Shown: in pieces, positions 56,621 through 64,000 of the stretch
How the letters are laid out: each line of letters begins with the position of its first letter
Numbering within the stretch: position 1 is the first letter of the stretch
Notes under the pieces: generated by a model
Database searches by the model: none
What the model saw: the letters and a program-made list of their open reading frames with translations, nothing else
What the model was told of the DNA's origin: nothing
Position numbers and translations under genes: made by a program
Source of the DNA: Streptomyces sp. NBC_01267
Lineage (GTDB): Bacteria > Actinomycetota > Actinomycetes > Streptomycetales > Streptomycetaceae
Reading direction: 5' to 3'
NCBI RefSeq assembly: GCF_036241575.1
Contig: NZ_CP108455.1
Location: forward strand, 2,972,001-3,036,000
DNA length: 64,000 nt

Positions 56621-58072
56621 TCAGCTCTGCCAGGCAGCGAGCAGGTCCGCCGGACCGAGCGCCACGTCCGGCCGCACCCCGTCGGCCAGGCCGGCAGGGC
56701 ACACCGCCAGCAACTGGGCGGTGTCGGCGCCAGGCACATGGTGCCGCGCTTCGGCGAGATGAGCGAGGTCCCGGGCGCCGAACTGCTTGTTCCCACGCCA
56801 CTTCACCGAGCCGACCAGCAGCGCCTTCTTCCCGGCTGCCGCTGGAAGAACGATGTCGTACTCCGTGCTGTTGTCACGGTTCCACCAGCTGCCGGCCTGC
56901 CCTGCGCCCTCCAGTCCGGGCAGGTCGGGGCCGAGGCGCGACACGGCGTCCTGGACGAGTGGTTCGACGGCCCGCCCGCGCCAGCTCAGCCAGCCGCGGT
57001 CGAACGCGCTGCGGGCGATGTCCGGCCGCCCCCGTGCGATGTGCGGCAGTTGCTCCTCGACGAAACGGAACCAGAAGCGGAGACAGGGATCGGCGATGCG
57101 GTAGCGGCGCAGCTTGCTGTTCGCGCCGCTCCCGACGGGGACGTCGACGGTCACCACGCCCTTGTCGGAGAGAACCCTTATGGCACGCGTCACCGCGGTC
57201 TGCGCGGTGGAGTCAGCTCCGGGGAGCCGGCCCACGACCTGGTTGAACGTACTGGAGCCGATCTCGGTGCCCCCGATGACGGAGAGCACCCTCCTGGCCT
57301 GCTGCGCATCGGGGAATTCGGCGTCGAGGGAGCGTTGCCCCATGACCGCGAGATCGCTGTTCTCGTCGCCGAGCTGCTCGTGAACGAACGCGGTGGTGCT
57401 CTCCGCACGCGCCCGGTCGGCGACCAGTCGGGGGTAGCCGCCGGTGACCAGCGCGGTGTCGAACGCGGCGACGGCGTCCGCTTCGGTACCGACTCCAGCA
57501 CTCAGCGCTTCAGCGCATTCGGCAGGGTTGAACGGCGAGATCGTCTGGTTCTTCGCCCGCCCGTACAGCGGCCGGTCGTGCTCGGTCAGCCGCTCCATCA
57601 TCGTGACGTCCGAGCCGATCAGCACGAAGAGCACGGGGGTGTGCTCCAACTGGCGGTCCCAGGCGTTCTGCAGCTGCCCTTCGAGCGACGGATCGGCCGC
57701 CGCCGCCCACGGGAATTCGTCGACGACCACGACGGAGGGCGTATCCCGGCAGGCCACAGCGATCCGGCCCAGCGCGTCCCGCCAGTCCGTCGGCGGCGCG
57801 GCGAAGAGGGAATCCGCGTCCTTCAGCGGGGTGGTCGACGTACGCATGTCGGCGGCCAGGGTCTGGAGCTGAGCTGCGGGGGCCGCGTTCTTGACGGCGG
57901 TGAAGTAGAGATACGGCAGTCCGGACCGTTCCACGAACCGGGTGAAGAGCCGGGACTTCCCGACCTGTCGTCGCCCGCGAACAGCGAGCAGCTGACCGGT
58001 GCCGGTGTCGCGGATACGGTCCAGTCGGCGGCCGAGGTCGTCGAATACGTACCGGCGTCCGTAGAAGTCCAC
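56621..58072 (-). CDS. DUF234-type AAA ATPase
   Basis: 483 aa. Walker A RGRRQVGKSRLFTRF near residue 33, Walker B VVVVDEFPWAAA, then C-terminal DUF234 (PCLRFWFRFVEEQLPHIARG). Often called archaeal-type ATPase; some homologs are DNA-linked regulators. Direct repeats at 58101-58131 lie just upstream of its start. Co-oriented with the winged-helix regulator. Confidence 0.88.
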   Translation of the reverse strand: MDFYGRRYVFDDLGRRLDRIRDTGTGQLLAVRGRRQVGKSRLFTRFVERSGLPYLYFTAVKNAAPAAQLQTLAADMRTSTTPLKDADSLFAAPPTDWRDALGRIAVACRDTPSVVVVDEFPWAAAADPSLEGQLQNAWDRQLEHTPVLFVLIGSDVTMMERLTEHDRPLYGRAKNQTISPFNPAECAEALSAGVGTEADAVAAFDTALVTGGYPRLVADRARAESTTAFVHEQLGDENSDLAVMGQRSLDAEFPDAQQARRVLSVIGGTEIGSSTFNQVVGRLPGADSTAQTAVTRAIRVLSDKGVVTVDVPVGSGANSKLRRYRIADPCLRFWFRFVEEQLPHIARGRPDIARSAFDRGWLSWRGRAVEPLVQDAVSRLGPDLPGLEGAGQAGSWWNRDNSTEYDIVLPAAAGKKALLVGSVKWRGNKQFGARDLAHLAEARHHVPGADTAQLLAVCPAGLADGVRPDVALGPADLLAAWQS

Positions 58073-58100
58073 GCCCGCTCACCTTCCGTCGCCCCCGTAA

Positions 58101-58131
58101 CATACATCGACGTATCATACATCGATGTATG
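58101..58131. promoter_or_regulatory. Repeated operator CATACATCGAYGTAT
   Basis: CATACATCGACGTAT (58101-58115) is followed directly by palindrome CATACATCGATGTATG (58116-58131). It lies between the stop of the regulator (58133) and the ATPase start (58072), so the ATPase has its own control. Confidence 0.7.
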
Positions 58132-58132
58132 T

Positions 58133-58540
58133 TTACTGGCGGGCTTGTCCCGCCCGCTCCGCCTGCCCCCTGGCGCCCACCTCGCGGGCCGCGACGGCGA
58201 TGTTCTGCAGCGCAGCGATATGCCCGTCAAGTGCGTGCCGTCCGGCCGGGGTGAGAGACAGCCAGGTCCGGGGCCGCTTGCCGACGTAGCCCTTGCGGGC
58301 CGTGAGGTATCCGGCGGCTTCCAGCGCGGAGGAGGTCTTGCTGAGGACGGAGTCGGAGACCTGGCAGCCGTCGCGTACGGCGGCGAACTCTGCCTCGTCG
58401 CAGGCGGAGAGGAAGGCCGCGACAGCCAGCCGGGTGGGGTGATGGATCGTCTCGTCGAGAGCCGGGCGATCATCCGGCGTCGGGCCATCATCCGCCCCCA
58501 GACTGCCATCCGGCCCCGGAGGTCTGCCGTCGGTGGTCAC
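58133..58540 (-). CDS. Winged-helix (MarR/PadR-like) transcriptional regulator
   Basis: 135 aa. HPTRLAVAAFLSACDEAEFA, CQVSDSVLSKTSSALEAAGY (recognition helix) and wing GYVGKRPRTWLSLTPAGRHA fit the single-domain winged-helix family. GTG 58540 overlaps the upstream gene stop (GTGA), so the two are translated together. Its likely targets are ACTTTCC-N5-GGAAAGT at 59124 and perhaps 58101. Confidence 0.87.
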   Translation of the reverse strand: MTTDGRPPGPDGSLGADDGPTPDDRPALDETIHHPTRLAVAAFLSACDEAEFAAVRDGCQVSDSVLSKTSSALEAAGYLTARKGYVGKRPRTWLSLTPAGRHALDGHIAALQNIAVAAREVGARGQAERAGQARQ

Positions 58541-59052
58541 ACGAGCTCCCCGAGCTTCTGCTTGATCGCGGCGTTGCGTACGACGCAGACGCACCACACG
58601 CCGAGCCCCCACAGGGTGAACACCGTTATACGCGTTGCACCCGCACCCAGTCCGGACAGCGAGCACACCACCCACGCCACGACACCCGCAGCAACAGCGA
58701 CCAGCAGCCCGAGCCAGCGCTGCCTGAGACGCGAGGACAGGGACCGGCTCACCTGAACCCTCGCCGCACGCTTCACGGCCACGGCGAGCGCGATGACGAC
58801 CGCCAGACCTCCGAGCGACAGCACGAGCGACAGCAGCGCGCCCCACGCGCCCTTGCTCCCGGCCCAGGCCTCCCCCGCGGCAGGCACGATCAGGGCTGCC
58901 GCTGCGGCCGGGCCGTACCAGGCGGGCATCAGCCGCGAGTTCAGGGCGGCCCGCTCCCTGGCCACATCGATGTTCCGCAGGGCGTCCGTCGCGCCGTCGA
59001 CGGTGATGGCCACGCCCTGTGCAGGTGCGGGGTTGTCCTCGTGCATCGTCAT
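58537..59052 (-). CDS. Four-helix membrane protein
   Basis: 171 aa. Helices include AAAAALIVPAAGEAWAG, LSLVLSLGGLAVVIALAVAV, WLGLLVAVAAGVVAWVVCSL, and ITVFTLWGLGVWCVCVV. No recognised function. ATG 59052 has GGAG 6 bases upstream; ATG 59112 is an alternative. Coupled to the winged-helix regulator, a common pair. Confidence 0.78.
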   Translation of the reverse strand: MTMHEDNPAPAQGVAITVDGATDALRNIDVARERAALNSRLMPAWYGPAAAAALIVPAAGEAWAGSKGAWGALLSLVLSLGGLAVVIALAVAVKRAARVQVSRSLSSRLRQRWLGLLVAVAAGVVAWVVCSLSGLGAGATRITVFTLWGLGVWCVCVVRNAAIKQKLGELV

Positions 59053-59123
59053 CACGCGCTCCGGTTCCTGTCCCTCGTGCGCCGGACGTGCATCCGGCCT
59101 GGCGTTTTTCATCCTGGCACATA

Positions 59124-59142
59124 CTTTCCAGGATGGAAAGTG
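59124..59142. promoter_or_regulatory. Operator ACTTTCC-N5-GGAAAGT
   Basis: Perfect 7-bp inverted repeat 72 bases before the membrane-protein start at 59052. Overlaps a second inverted repeat CATCCTGG (59111-59118)/CCAGGATG (59129-59136). Probably bound by the adjacent winged-helix regulator. Confidence 0.65.
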
Positions 59143-59290
59143 AAGGTCCGGCGCCCCCTGGTACGGCCACCACCCGCACCACCGACCCCAGGGGCGGGAC
59201 GTTCACGGTCGCTTCACTGCGGGGACCACGGAACGCCCCCTTTCTGCTGGCATGCGCGCCCTAATCTCTTGGTTCAGACCGGTTACCAAT

Positions 59291-59330
59291 CCGTTATCTG
59301 CATCCGCATCCGCATCCGTATCCGTATCCG
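59291..59330. repeat. (YATCCG) hexamer repeats
   Basis: CATCCG/TATCCG occurs six times in a row, just upstream of the metallophosphatase ribosome site (AAGGA at 59341). It could influence spacing or slip. Confidence 0.8.
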
Positions 59331-59352
59331 CACCAGCGACAAGGAATCCCCC

Positions 59353-61059
59353 GTGAGATTCGCGCCCCTCGCGATTGCCGTGGCCTCCGTCACGCTCGTC
59401 TCCCCCGTACTCGCGCACGCCGACGCAAAGCCCACGCCTGCTTCCTCCTCCGCATCCGCCTCCACCTCTGCCTCCGCCTCCACGGGCCACGCCATAGCCG
59501 CGCCCACCATGAGCGTCCCGGGCGGTCGTTACACGAAGGCCGTCTCCGTACAGCTGAAGTCCGAGCGCGGAACCGTCGTCCGCTACACCCTCGACGGGAC
59601 CACCCCCACGAACACGAGCCCCGCGTACACCCCCGGAAAGCCGCTGCGGATCAGCAAGGACACCAACCTGACGGCCGCCGCCTTCGACGGGAAGAACGGG
59701 AAGAGCGGGAAGAGCGGGAAGAACGGAAAGACGTCGAGCCCCGCGGTCTCGGCCGGCTACCTCATCAAGACCAAGGAGGAGCCGGTCGCCAAGCTCGTGA
59801 TCATGTCCGACGTCCACACGGGCAGCCACGCCACCGGCGACGCGCGCTACAACGCCTTCTTCAACACCATCGGTTCGATCTTTCCGCAGCCCGACGCCAT
59901 CCTGTCCAACGGCGACATGATCAACGACAACGGTGACGGCCACGGCCCCGACCACAAGGCCGTGGCGGAGATCTTCGAGGCGAACCTCGCCCGCAAGGGC
60001 ATGACCGACACCCAGCTGCTGATCTCCAACGGCAACCACGACGCCAGCCTCGCAGCGATCCGCGCCGGATACCCCCGCGAGTGGTTCCCGGACAACGGCG
60101 GCGGCTACTACGAGTCGAACGTCAACGGCGTGCACCTCTTCACCGTCAACACCGAGACGTACAACTCCGACACCGCGCAGCGCGACTGGCTCAAGAAGCG
60201 GCTCTCACAGATCACCGCCAATCCGGCCAGCGTCAACAAGCCGATCCTCATCCAGGGCCACCGGCCCGCCACCGGCAGCACCGTGATGGACGACCAGCAG
60301 ACGTCCAACCCGCTGCTCACCCAGGACCTGGCCGCGTTCCCGCAGGCCGTCTACTTCAGCGGCCACTCGCACCTCAACATCAACGACGAACGGTCCATCG
60401 CCCAGAAGGACTTCACCGCCGTCAACGACGGATCGATGTCCTACGTCGAGGTCGACCACGGCTACCAGGCCATCACGGACACCGGCCTGGCCGACCGCTT
60501 CGAGGCGACCACCGCGCAGGCCCTCTTCGTCGAGGTCTACAAGGACCGCACGGAGATCGCGCGCGTCAACATGGCTGCCGACAAGCACGACATCTACCAG
60601 GGCGGCGAGTGGTCGGCGAACCCGAACCCGCCGTACTCCAGCTCCGGGACGCTCAGCGGTCCGACCTGGACCCTCCAGCTCAAGGGCAAGAACAACCAGG
60701 AGATCAAGAAGAACTTCCGCTACACCGCCACCGCCCGCAACACCGTCGCGCCCAAGTTCACGGCCCAGCAGCCCCTTACGGCCGTCCGGACCGACGCCGG
60801 AGGCACCGCGCTGCGGATCCAGCAGGCCAAGGACGACCAGATGGTCCACCACTACAACGTCGACATCACCGACAAGGCCACCGGCAAGAAGGTGCTCTCC
60901 ACCAAGATCCTGTCCGAGTACTACTTCATGCCCCGCCCCAACACCCTTGACGTCCCTGTTGCGGCGGTCACGGCCGGCGGTAAGTACACGGCCCAGGTCG
61001 TCGCCCTCGACACGTACGGGAACGCCTCCCGGCCCGCCTCGCTGAACTTCAGCAAGTAG
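59353..61059 (+). CDS. Secreted metallophosphatase with chitobiase-like N-terminal domain
   Basis: 568 aa. Signal peptide MRFAPLAIAVASVTLVSPVL ... AHADA, a Ser/Ala stretch, a CHB_HEX_C-like fold (VVRYTLDGTTPTNTSPAYTPG), a KSGKSGKNGK linker, then metallophosphoesterase motifs SDVHTG, GDMIND, GNHD, GHRP and FSGHSH. It hydrolyses phosphoesters outside the cell. GTG 59353; AAGGA is 7 bases away. Confidence 0.9.
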   Translation: MRFAPLAIAVASVTLVSPVLAHADAKPTPASSSASASTSASASTGHAIAAPTMSVPGGRYTKAVSVQLKSERGTVVRYTLDGTTPTNTSPAYTPGKPLRISKDTNLTAAAFDGKNGKSGKSGKNGKTSSPAVSAGYLIKTKEEPVAKLVIMSDVHTGSHATGDARYNAFFNTIGSIFPQPDAILSNGDMINDNGDGHGPDHKAVAEIFEANLARKGMTDTQLLISNGNHDASLAAIRAGYPREWFPDNGGGYYESNVNGVHLFTVNTETYNSDTAQRDWLKKRLSQITANPASVNKPILIQGHRPATGSTVMDDQQTSNPLLTQDLAAFPQAVYFSGHSHLNINDERSIAQKDFTAVNDGSMSYVEVDHGYQAITDTGLADRFEATTAQALFVEVYKDRTEIARVNMAADKHDIYQGGEWSANPNPPYSSSGTLSGPTWTLQLKGKNNQEIKKNFRYTATARNTVAPKFTAQQPLTAVRTDAGGTALRIQQAKDDQMVHHYNVDITDKATGKKVLSTKILSEYYFMPRPNTLDVPVAAVTAGGKYTAQVVALDTYGNASRPASLNFSK

Positions 61060-61246
61060 CACCAGGCACGGCGGCGTACGTCACGAACTCTGCCCACGAA
61101 TCCCGGGCGAAGTCGAGGCGTGCGCCGCCCTTGTCCTTCGAATCACGCACGTGGACAGCGGCAGGCGCGGCTGCGACCTCGACCCAGTCGTTGTTGTCGC
61201 CAGTGCTGTGACCGGGATGGTTCACCGTGGTCGGGAGACGGCTCAC
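61049..61246 (-). CDS. DUF397 protein, divergent copy
   Basis: 65 aa. C-terminal half (VHVRDSKDKGGARLDFARDS) fits DUF397. The N-terminal lacks the usual WFKSSYS, and the conserved Cys of the DCVE motif is Trp (NDWVEVA). GTG 61246 is uncertain. Probably a decaying paralog of the DUF397 gene at 61899; overlaps the metallophosphatase stop by 11 bases. Confidence 0.65.
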   Translation of the reverse strand: MSRLPTTVNHPGHSTGDNNDWVEVAAAPAAVHVRDSKDKGGARLDFARDSWAEFVTYAAVPGATC

Positions 61247-61286
61247 GGACGAGCGCGGTCCGCGAGGCGACTGGTATTACTGGTGC

Positions 61287-61664
61287 ATGCGAGAAGAGAC
61301 CGCGCGGTCCGCGATCGACACGTTCATCTCCGCCTTCAACGCCTCGGACGACAGCTATGTGACTGCGCTGCTCTCCCAGGCCCTAACCTCGGACGTGGTC
61401 TTCTGGGGGCCGTTGGGCCGCAGTGAGGGGATCGAGGCGGTCGAGCGGTTCGTGCTGGACATCCGGCGCCACCCCGCGGGGACCGGCACGATGGTGCGCT
61501 GTTCGGCGGTGGACATGCCGGACGAGTGGGCCCGGTACCAGTGGGTCTTCACGACGCCGGATGGAGGCCCCCGCCTGGCGGGAACGGACGTCGTCCATCT
61601 GCGGCGGAGCCTCATCGACCAGGTCATCGTCTTCGCGGGAGAGATCGAGCCGTCCGCCTCTTGA
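61287..61664 (+). CDS. SnoaL/NTF2-like protein
   Basis: 125 aa. The cone fold is shown by ARSAIDTFISAFNASDDSYV, LTSDVVFWGPLGRSEGIEAV, and MVRCSAVDMPDEWARYQWVF. Family members are polyketide cyclases or ring isomerases or have unknown roles. ATG 61287 has no obvious ribosome site and may be leaderless. Confidence 0.82.
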   Translation: MREETARSAIDTFISAFNASDDSYVTALLSQALTSDVVFWGPLGRSEGIEAVERFVLDIRRHPAGTGTMVRCSAVDMPDEWARYQWVFTTPDGGPRLAGTDVVHLRRSLIDQVIVFAGEIEPSAS

Positions 61665-61826
61665 GTCGTTCTCCCCTGGAGCCGCCCTTCTCCTGAACCG
61701 GCCCCAGCCGCTGCCCCTCCTGGTCGGTCGGTCTGCGCACACGGACAGGCTCGGCCACCGGCGCCTCCAGCGGTCGGATCGGACGTCACCGCACGTCCAA
61801 CCGCCACGACGACCAACCCGGCGAAC

Positions 61827-61889
61827 CTATGTGGTCACAGCAGTAGCGCTGTAACTGCTCTTGAACCACTTCAGTTCGGCGGTGGTCAT
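61827..61889 (-). pseudogene. Truncated DUF397 remnant
   Basis: 20 codons: MTTAELKWFKSSYS matches the N-terminus of the intact DUF397 gene at 62084 and then runs into a stop. A GGGAGAGAC ribosome site lies upstream. It is a tandem-duplication stub. Confidence 0.72.
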
Positions 61890-61898
61890 GTCTCTCCC

Positions 61899-62084
61899 TC
61901 AGCAGCCGACGGCGTACGCCACGAACTCCGCCCACGGATCCCTGGCAAAGCCGAGACAGGCGCCGCCCCTGTCCTTCGAATCACGCACGTGAACCACAGC
62001 TGGCGCGACTGCGATCTCGACGCAGTCGTTGCTGTTACTGGCGCTGTAGCTGCTCTTGAACCACTTCAGCTCGGTGGCGGTCAT
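61899..62084 (-). CDS. DUF397 (BldB-family) small protein
   Basis: 61 aa. WFKSSYSASNSNDCVEIAVA and VHVRDSKDRGGACLGFARDP are typical DUF397. It starts at ATG 62084 within the stop of the XRE gene (ATGA overlap). Such proteins partner XRE regulators of the WhiJ type and are linked to development. Confidence 0.92.
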   Translation of the reverse strand: MTATELKWFKSSYSASNSNDCVEIAVAPAVVHVRDSKDRGGACLGFARDPWAEFVAYAVGC

Positions 62085-62899
62085 GTCTCTCCCAGCAGTT
62101 TTTCGATGAAGGCCAGCGACTCGCGCGGTGTGAGCGCCTGGGAACGGATGATCCCATAGCGGAGCTCAAGGATCTGAATCTCTTTCGGATCGGAGATCAG
62201 GTAGCTGGACAACGAGGCCTCCGTGTACCCCACCGCCGAGCCGTCCTCCAGTTTCAGCACCTGGATCTCTCCGCCCATTCCCGCGTGGTCCTCGCGCTCC
62301 GTCGGCATCACCTGGATCTCGACATTACGCAACTGGCCTACTTCCAGGAGGTGTTCAAGCTGACGCCGCAGCACCGGCCTGCCACCGAGCGGTCGGCGCA
62401 GCGTCGCTTCCTCCTGCACGAAGGTGAGAGTGGGTGAGGGGCGCCGCTCAAAGATGATGCGGCGTCCCATGCGCGCCTCGACCTGACGGTCGATCTCGTC
62501 CTCCGAGTAGGCGGGCCGTCGCATCTGGAACAGCGCCCGCGTGTACTCCTCGGTCTGGAGCAGTCCTTGGAGATTGTGGTTCCCGTACGCCCCCAGCTCA
62601 ACAGCTCCCGCTTCCAGCTTCGCCAAGTCCCTTACTTTCTTCGGCAGTCGGGCGTCCGCCACGTCCTTCTTCATCGCGGAGATGATCCCGCCCGCGCCCA
62701 GCACCCGGTCCGCCGCGTCCAGGAACTCCGGCTTCGGCACGCGCCGCCCTCGCTCCACCGACGAGACCTGTTCCTCGCCGTACCCGATCGCAGCGCCCAG
62801 CTCCGACTGCGTCAGGCCTGCCCGCTCCCGCCACAGCTTGATCTGCCGACCGACCGCCCTGAGCACCGCAGCCGATTCGTCGTCCATCGCATGTTCCAT
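62081..62899 (-). CDS. XRE family regulator (WhiJ-like, DUF5753)
   Basis: 272 aa. HTH KLWRERAGLTQSELGAAIGY near residue 20, then DUF5753 sensor (LQGLLQTEEYTRALFQMRRP; IQVMPTEREDHAGMGGEIQV). Matches the WhiJ-like family that pairs with DUF397. ATG 62899 is chosen, with AGGTGG upstream; GTG 62917 is possible. Divergent from an ATPase at 63018. Confidence 0.92.
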   Translation of the reverse strand: MEHAMDDESAAVLRAVGRQIKLWRERAGLTQSELGAAIGYGEEQVSSVERGRRVPKPEFLDAADRVLGAGGIISAMKKDVADARLPKKVRDLAKLEAGAVELGAYGNHNLQGLLQTEEYTRALFQMRRPAYSEDEIDRQVEARMGRRIIFERRPSPTLTFVQEEATLRRPLGGRPVLRRQLEHLLEVGQLRNVEIQVMPTEREDHAGMGGEIQVLKLEDGSAVGYTEASLSSYLISDPKEIQILELRYGIIRSQALTPRESLAFIEKLLGET

Positions 62900-63017
62900 G
62901 CCGCCCACCTTCGACACGGGGTACGGACCGGACAGAACCGGACCGCACCCGGACAGTGACGCTCCGTACCGGCGTCAGTCCTTTTCAGCCTAGACACAGT
63001 TGGCCACGCTGAGTGAC

Positions 63018-63650
63018 ATGAACCAAGAAATCGCCCATTCCGCCGCCCCGGTACAGCAGTTCAGCGTGCTGCTGTCCGCGACTCGACGAGGGGCCCACCA
63101 GGCACGCCTGTTCAGCGTGCAGCAACTCAGCGACTGGGGGCTCCCGTTCGACGCCGCCGCTCAGATCGTGGCCGAGCTGGCCGCCAACGCAGCTACGCAT
63201 GGTCATGTGCGCGGCAGAGGCTTCCGTCTGACGCTCATGTGGTGCGGGGCCTCCGTGCTGCGCATCGAGGTGACCGATGCCCGCCCCGAGCGTCTGCCGC
63301 AGCTGGGCCGCCCCCATCCCCGGGAAGCGGAATCCGGCCGGGGCCTGCTGCTGGTGGAGGCGTACGCCGACCGCTGGGGGACGTACGTCGGGCCCTCGCC
63401 CTGCAAGACGGTGTGGGCGGAGCTGGATCTCACCCCGGTGACCGCATGGGCAAGAACCCGGTCAGGCACGCGGTCCGGCACTCGGTCGGACACGGGGTCG
63501 GGCACGGGGTCGGGTGCGCGTCCGACCGGGTTCCGGGTTCCCGTGATCCGGGCTTCCGCGATCCAGCCCGACGCGACGCCAGAAGCCAAAGAACCGGGGA
63601 AAGAACCAACCCAACCCCACCCCTCCCGGCCTGGTCACCCGCACGGGTGA
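63018..63650 (+). CDS. HATPase-type anti-sigma-like protein
   Basis: 210 aa. GHKL features: IVAELAANAATHGHVRGRGF (N box) and ESGRGLLLVEAYADRWGT (G boxes). Members of this family are often the third gene of the XRE/DUF397 set. The C-terminus has a low-complexity (RSGT)n/(TGSG)n tail. The ATG at 63018 has little ribosome site; TTG 63000 is an alternative. Confidence 0.86.
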   Translation: MNQEIAHSAAPVQQFSVLLSATRRGAHQARLFSVQQLSDWGLPFDAAAQIVAELAANAATHGHVRGRGFRLTLMWCGASVLRIEVTDARPERLPQLGRPHPREAESGRGLLLVEAYADRWGTYVGPSPCKTVWAELDLTPVTAWARTRSGTRSGTRSDTGSGTGSGARPTGFRVPVIRASAIQPDATPEAKEPGKEPTQPHPSRPGHPHG

Positions 63651-63724
63651 CAGGTAGCAACTCAGCTGGCGATCAAGGGATTCGGTAGGGCAGGGTCGGC
63701 CGCATCACGCAACCGACACGAGAC

Positions 63725-63759
63725 GGCCCCCGCCGGGACTGCAATCCCGGACGAGGGCC
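63725..63759. promoter_or_regulatory. Nested hairpin before the terminal HTH gene
   Basis: CCGGGA and TCCCGG pair around CTGCAA, and GGCCC/GGGCC extend the stem with an internal loop. It lies about 28 bases before the ATG at 63787. It may be a terminator of the ATPase gene or a leader structure. Confidence 0.45.
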
Positions 63760-63786
63760 TGACCACCCAGGAAGAAGCGCTTCCCG

Positions 63787-64000
63787 ATGGCTGAACAGCA
63801 GTTTAATGCGCCTGTGCGCGCCCGGTCCGGCGGTTCCGGCCGTTCCCGAACGGGACTTGGACATGTAGTCGTACGTCACCCCGAGCGCTTCACCGTGGTC
63901 GGAAACCACCTCGCCCAGCACCCCGCTCTGTCGCTGACGGCGATCGGCCTGGCCACCCACATCCAGTCGCTGCCGGAGGGCGCGCTGGTCGGGATCAAGT
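63787..64000 (+). CDS. Helix-turn-helix domain protein, 5' part
   Basis: 71 residues visible, continuing past the window. RHPERFTVVGNHLAQHPALSLTAIGLATHIQS is like the N-terminal winged-helix domain of actinomycete replication-initiator-like DNA-binding proteins. ATG 63787. Confidence 0.75.
   Translation, partial: MAEQQFNAPVRARSGGSGRSRTGLGHVVVRHPERFTVVGNHLAQHPALSLTAIGLATHIQSLPEGALVGIK

Noticed and set aside
63725..63759. tRNA gene
   Set aside because: Only one hairpin is present, with no T arm or anticodon stem; it is a leader or terminator hairpin.

Overview
The window is high-GC actinobacterial DNA with GTG/TTG starts, strong GGAGG ribosome sites and many overlapping ATGA/GTGA gene junctions. 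The gene set points to Streptomyces: a bldA-type tRNA-Leu(UAA), an XRE/DUF397/ATPase triad, a Rex-type operator near ndh, roadblock proteins, and an rpfA gene behind a ydaO (c-di-AMP) leader. The order sigma factor - hut genes ... ndh - ppx - DUF501 - divIC - eno - rpfA - P450 resembles the S. coelicolor chromosome core as I remember it; I could not run a comparison.

Layout. 1-1800: a stress-type sigma factor diverging from a STAS anti-anti-sigma factor and the start of an RsbW-like ATPase, with a sigma-B-type promoter before the STAS gene. 1970-9664: a DinB-like gene, then the leftward histidine operon hutU - M20 amidohydrolase - hutF - hutI, with a divergent PLP decarboxylase-like gene. 9910-12084: four tightly packed genes, three roadblock-like proteins and one DUF4388-like/winged-helix protein; the first carries a TTA codon. 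12091-15186: a membrane protein, an RpiR regulator and a lyase-family protein that lacks the MIO triad. 15326-18721: an OpuC-type betaine/choline ABC importer. 18919-18992: initiator tRNA. 19139-23208: a LacI regulator diverging from an amidohydrolase, a cysteine-dioxygenase-like cupin and an NCS1 permease. 23250-24278: a small membrane protein whose 3' end is repeated in tandem.

24279-33652: cbs, an SGNH hydrolase, a thiolase, a membrane protein behind a structured leader, two small genes, and a LacI regulator plus secreted alpha-L-fucosidase with a perfect operator. 33742-38586: a BI-1 family membrane protein, bldA and a MacB-like ABC/FtsX pair. 38726-45562: cyclopropane synthase, ndh with a Rex operator, ppx, DUF501, divIC and eno. 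45806-49385: two resuscitation-promoting-factor-like secreted proteins with LysM, and a P450. 49462-53802: a Sel1-repeat NTPase, mazG, a SurA-like lipoprotein and a GtrA protein. 53981-61059: a YfhO-like membrane protein, a DUF234-type ATPase, a winged-helix regulator, a membrane protein and a secreted metallophosphatase. 61049-64000: DUF397 copies (one intact, one divergent, one stub), an SnoaL-like protein, a WhiJ-like XRE regulator, a HATPase and the start of an HTH protein.

Common themes are developmental and stress control (bldA, sigma/STAS, XRE-DUF397-ATPase, c-di-AMP, Rex) and a large number of short tandem repeats in intergenic DNA, many placed just after stop codons.
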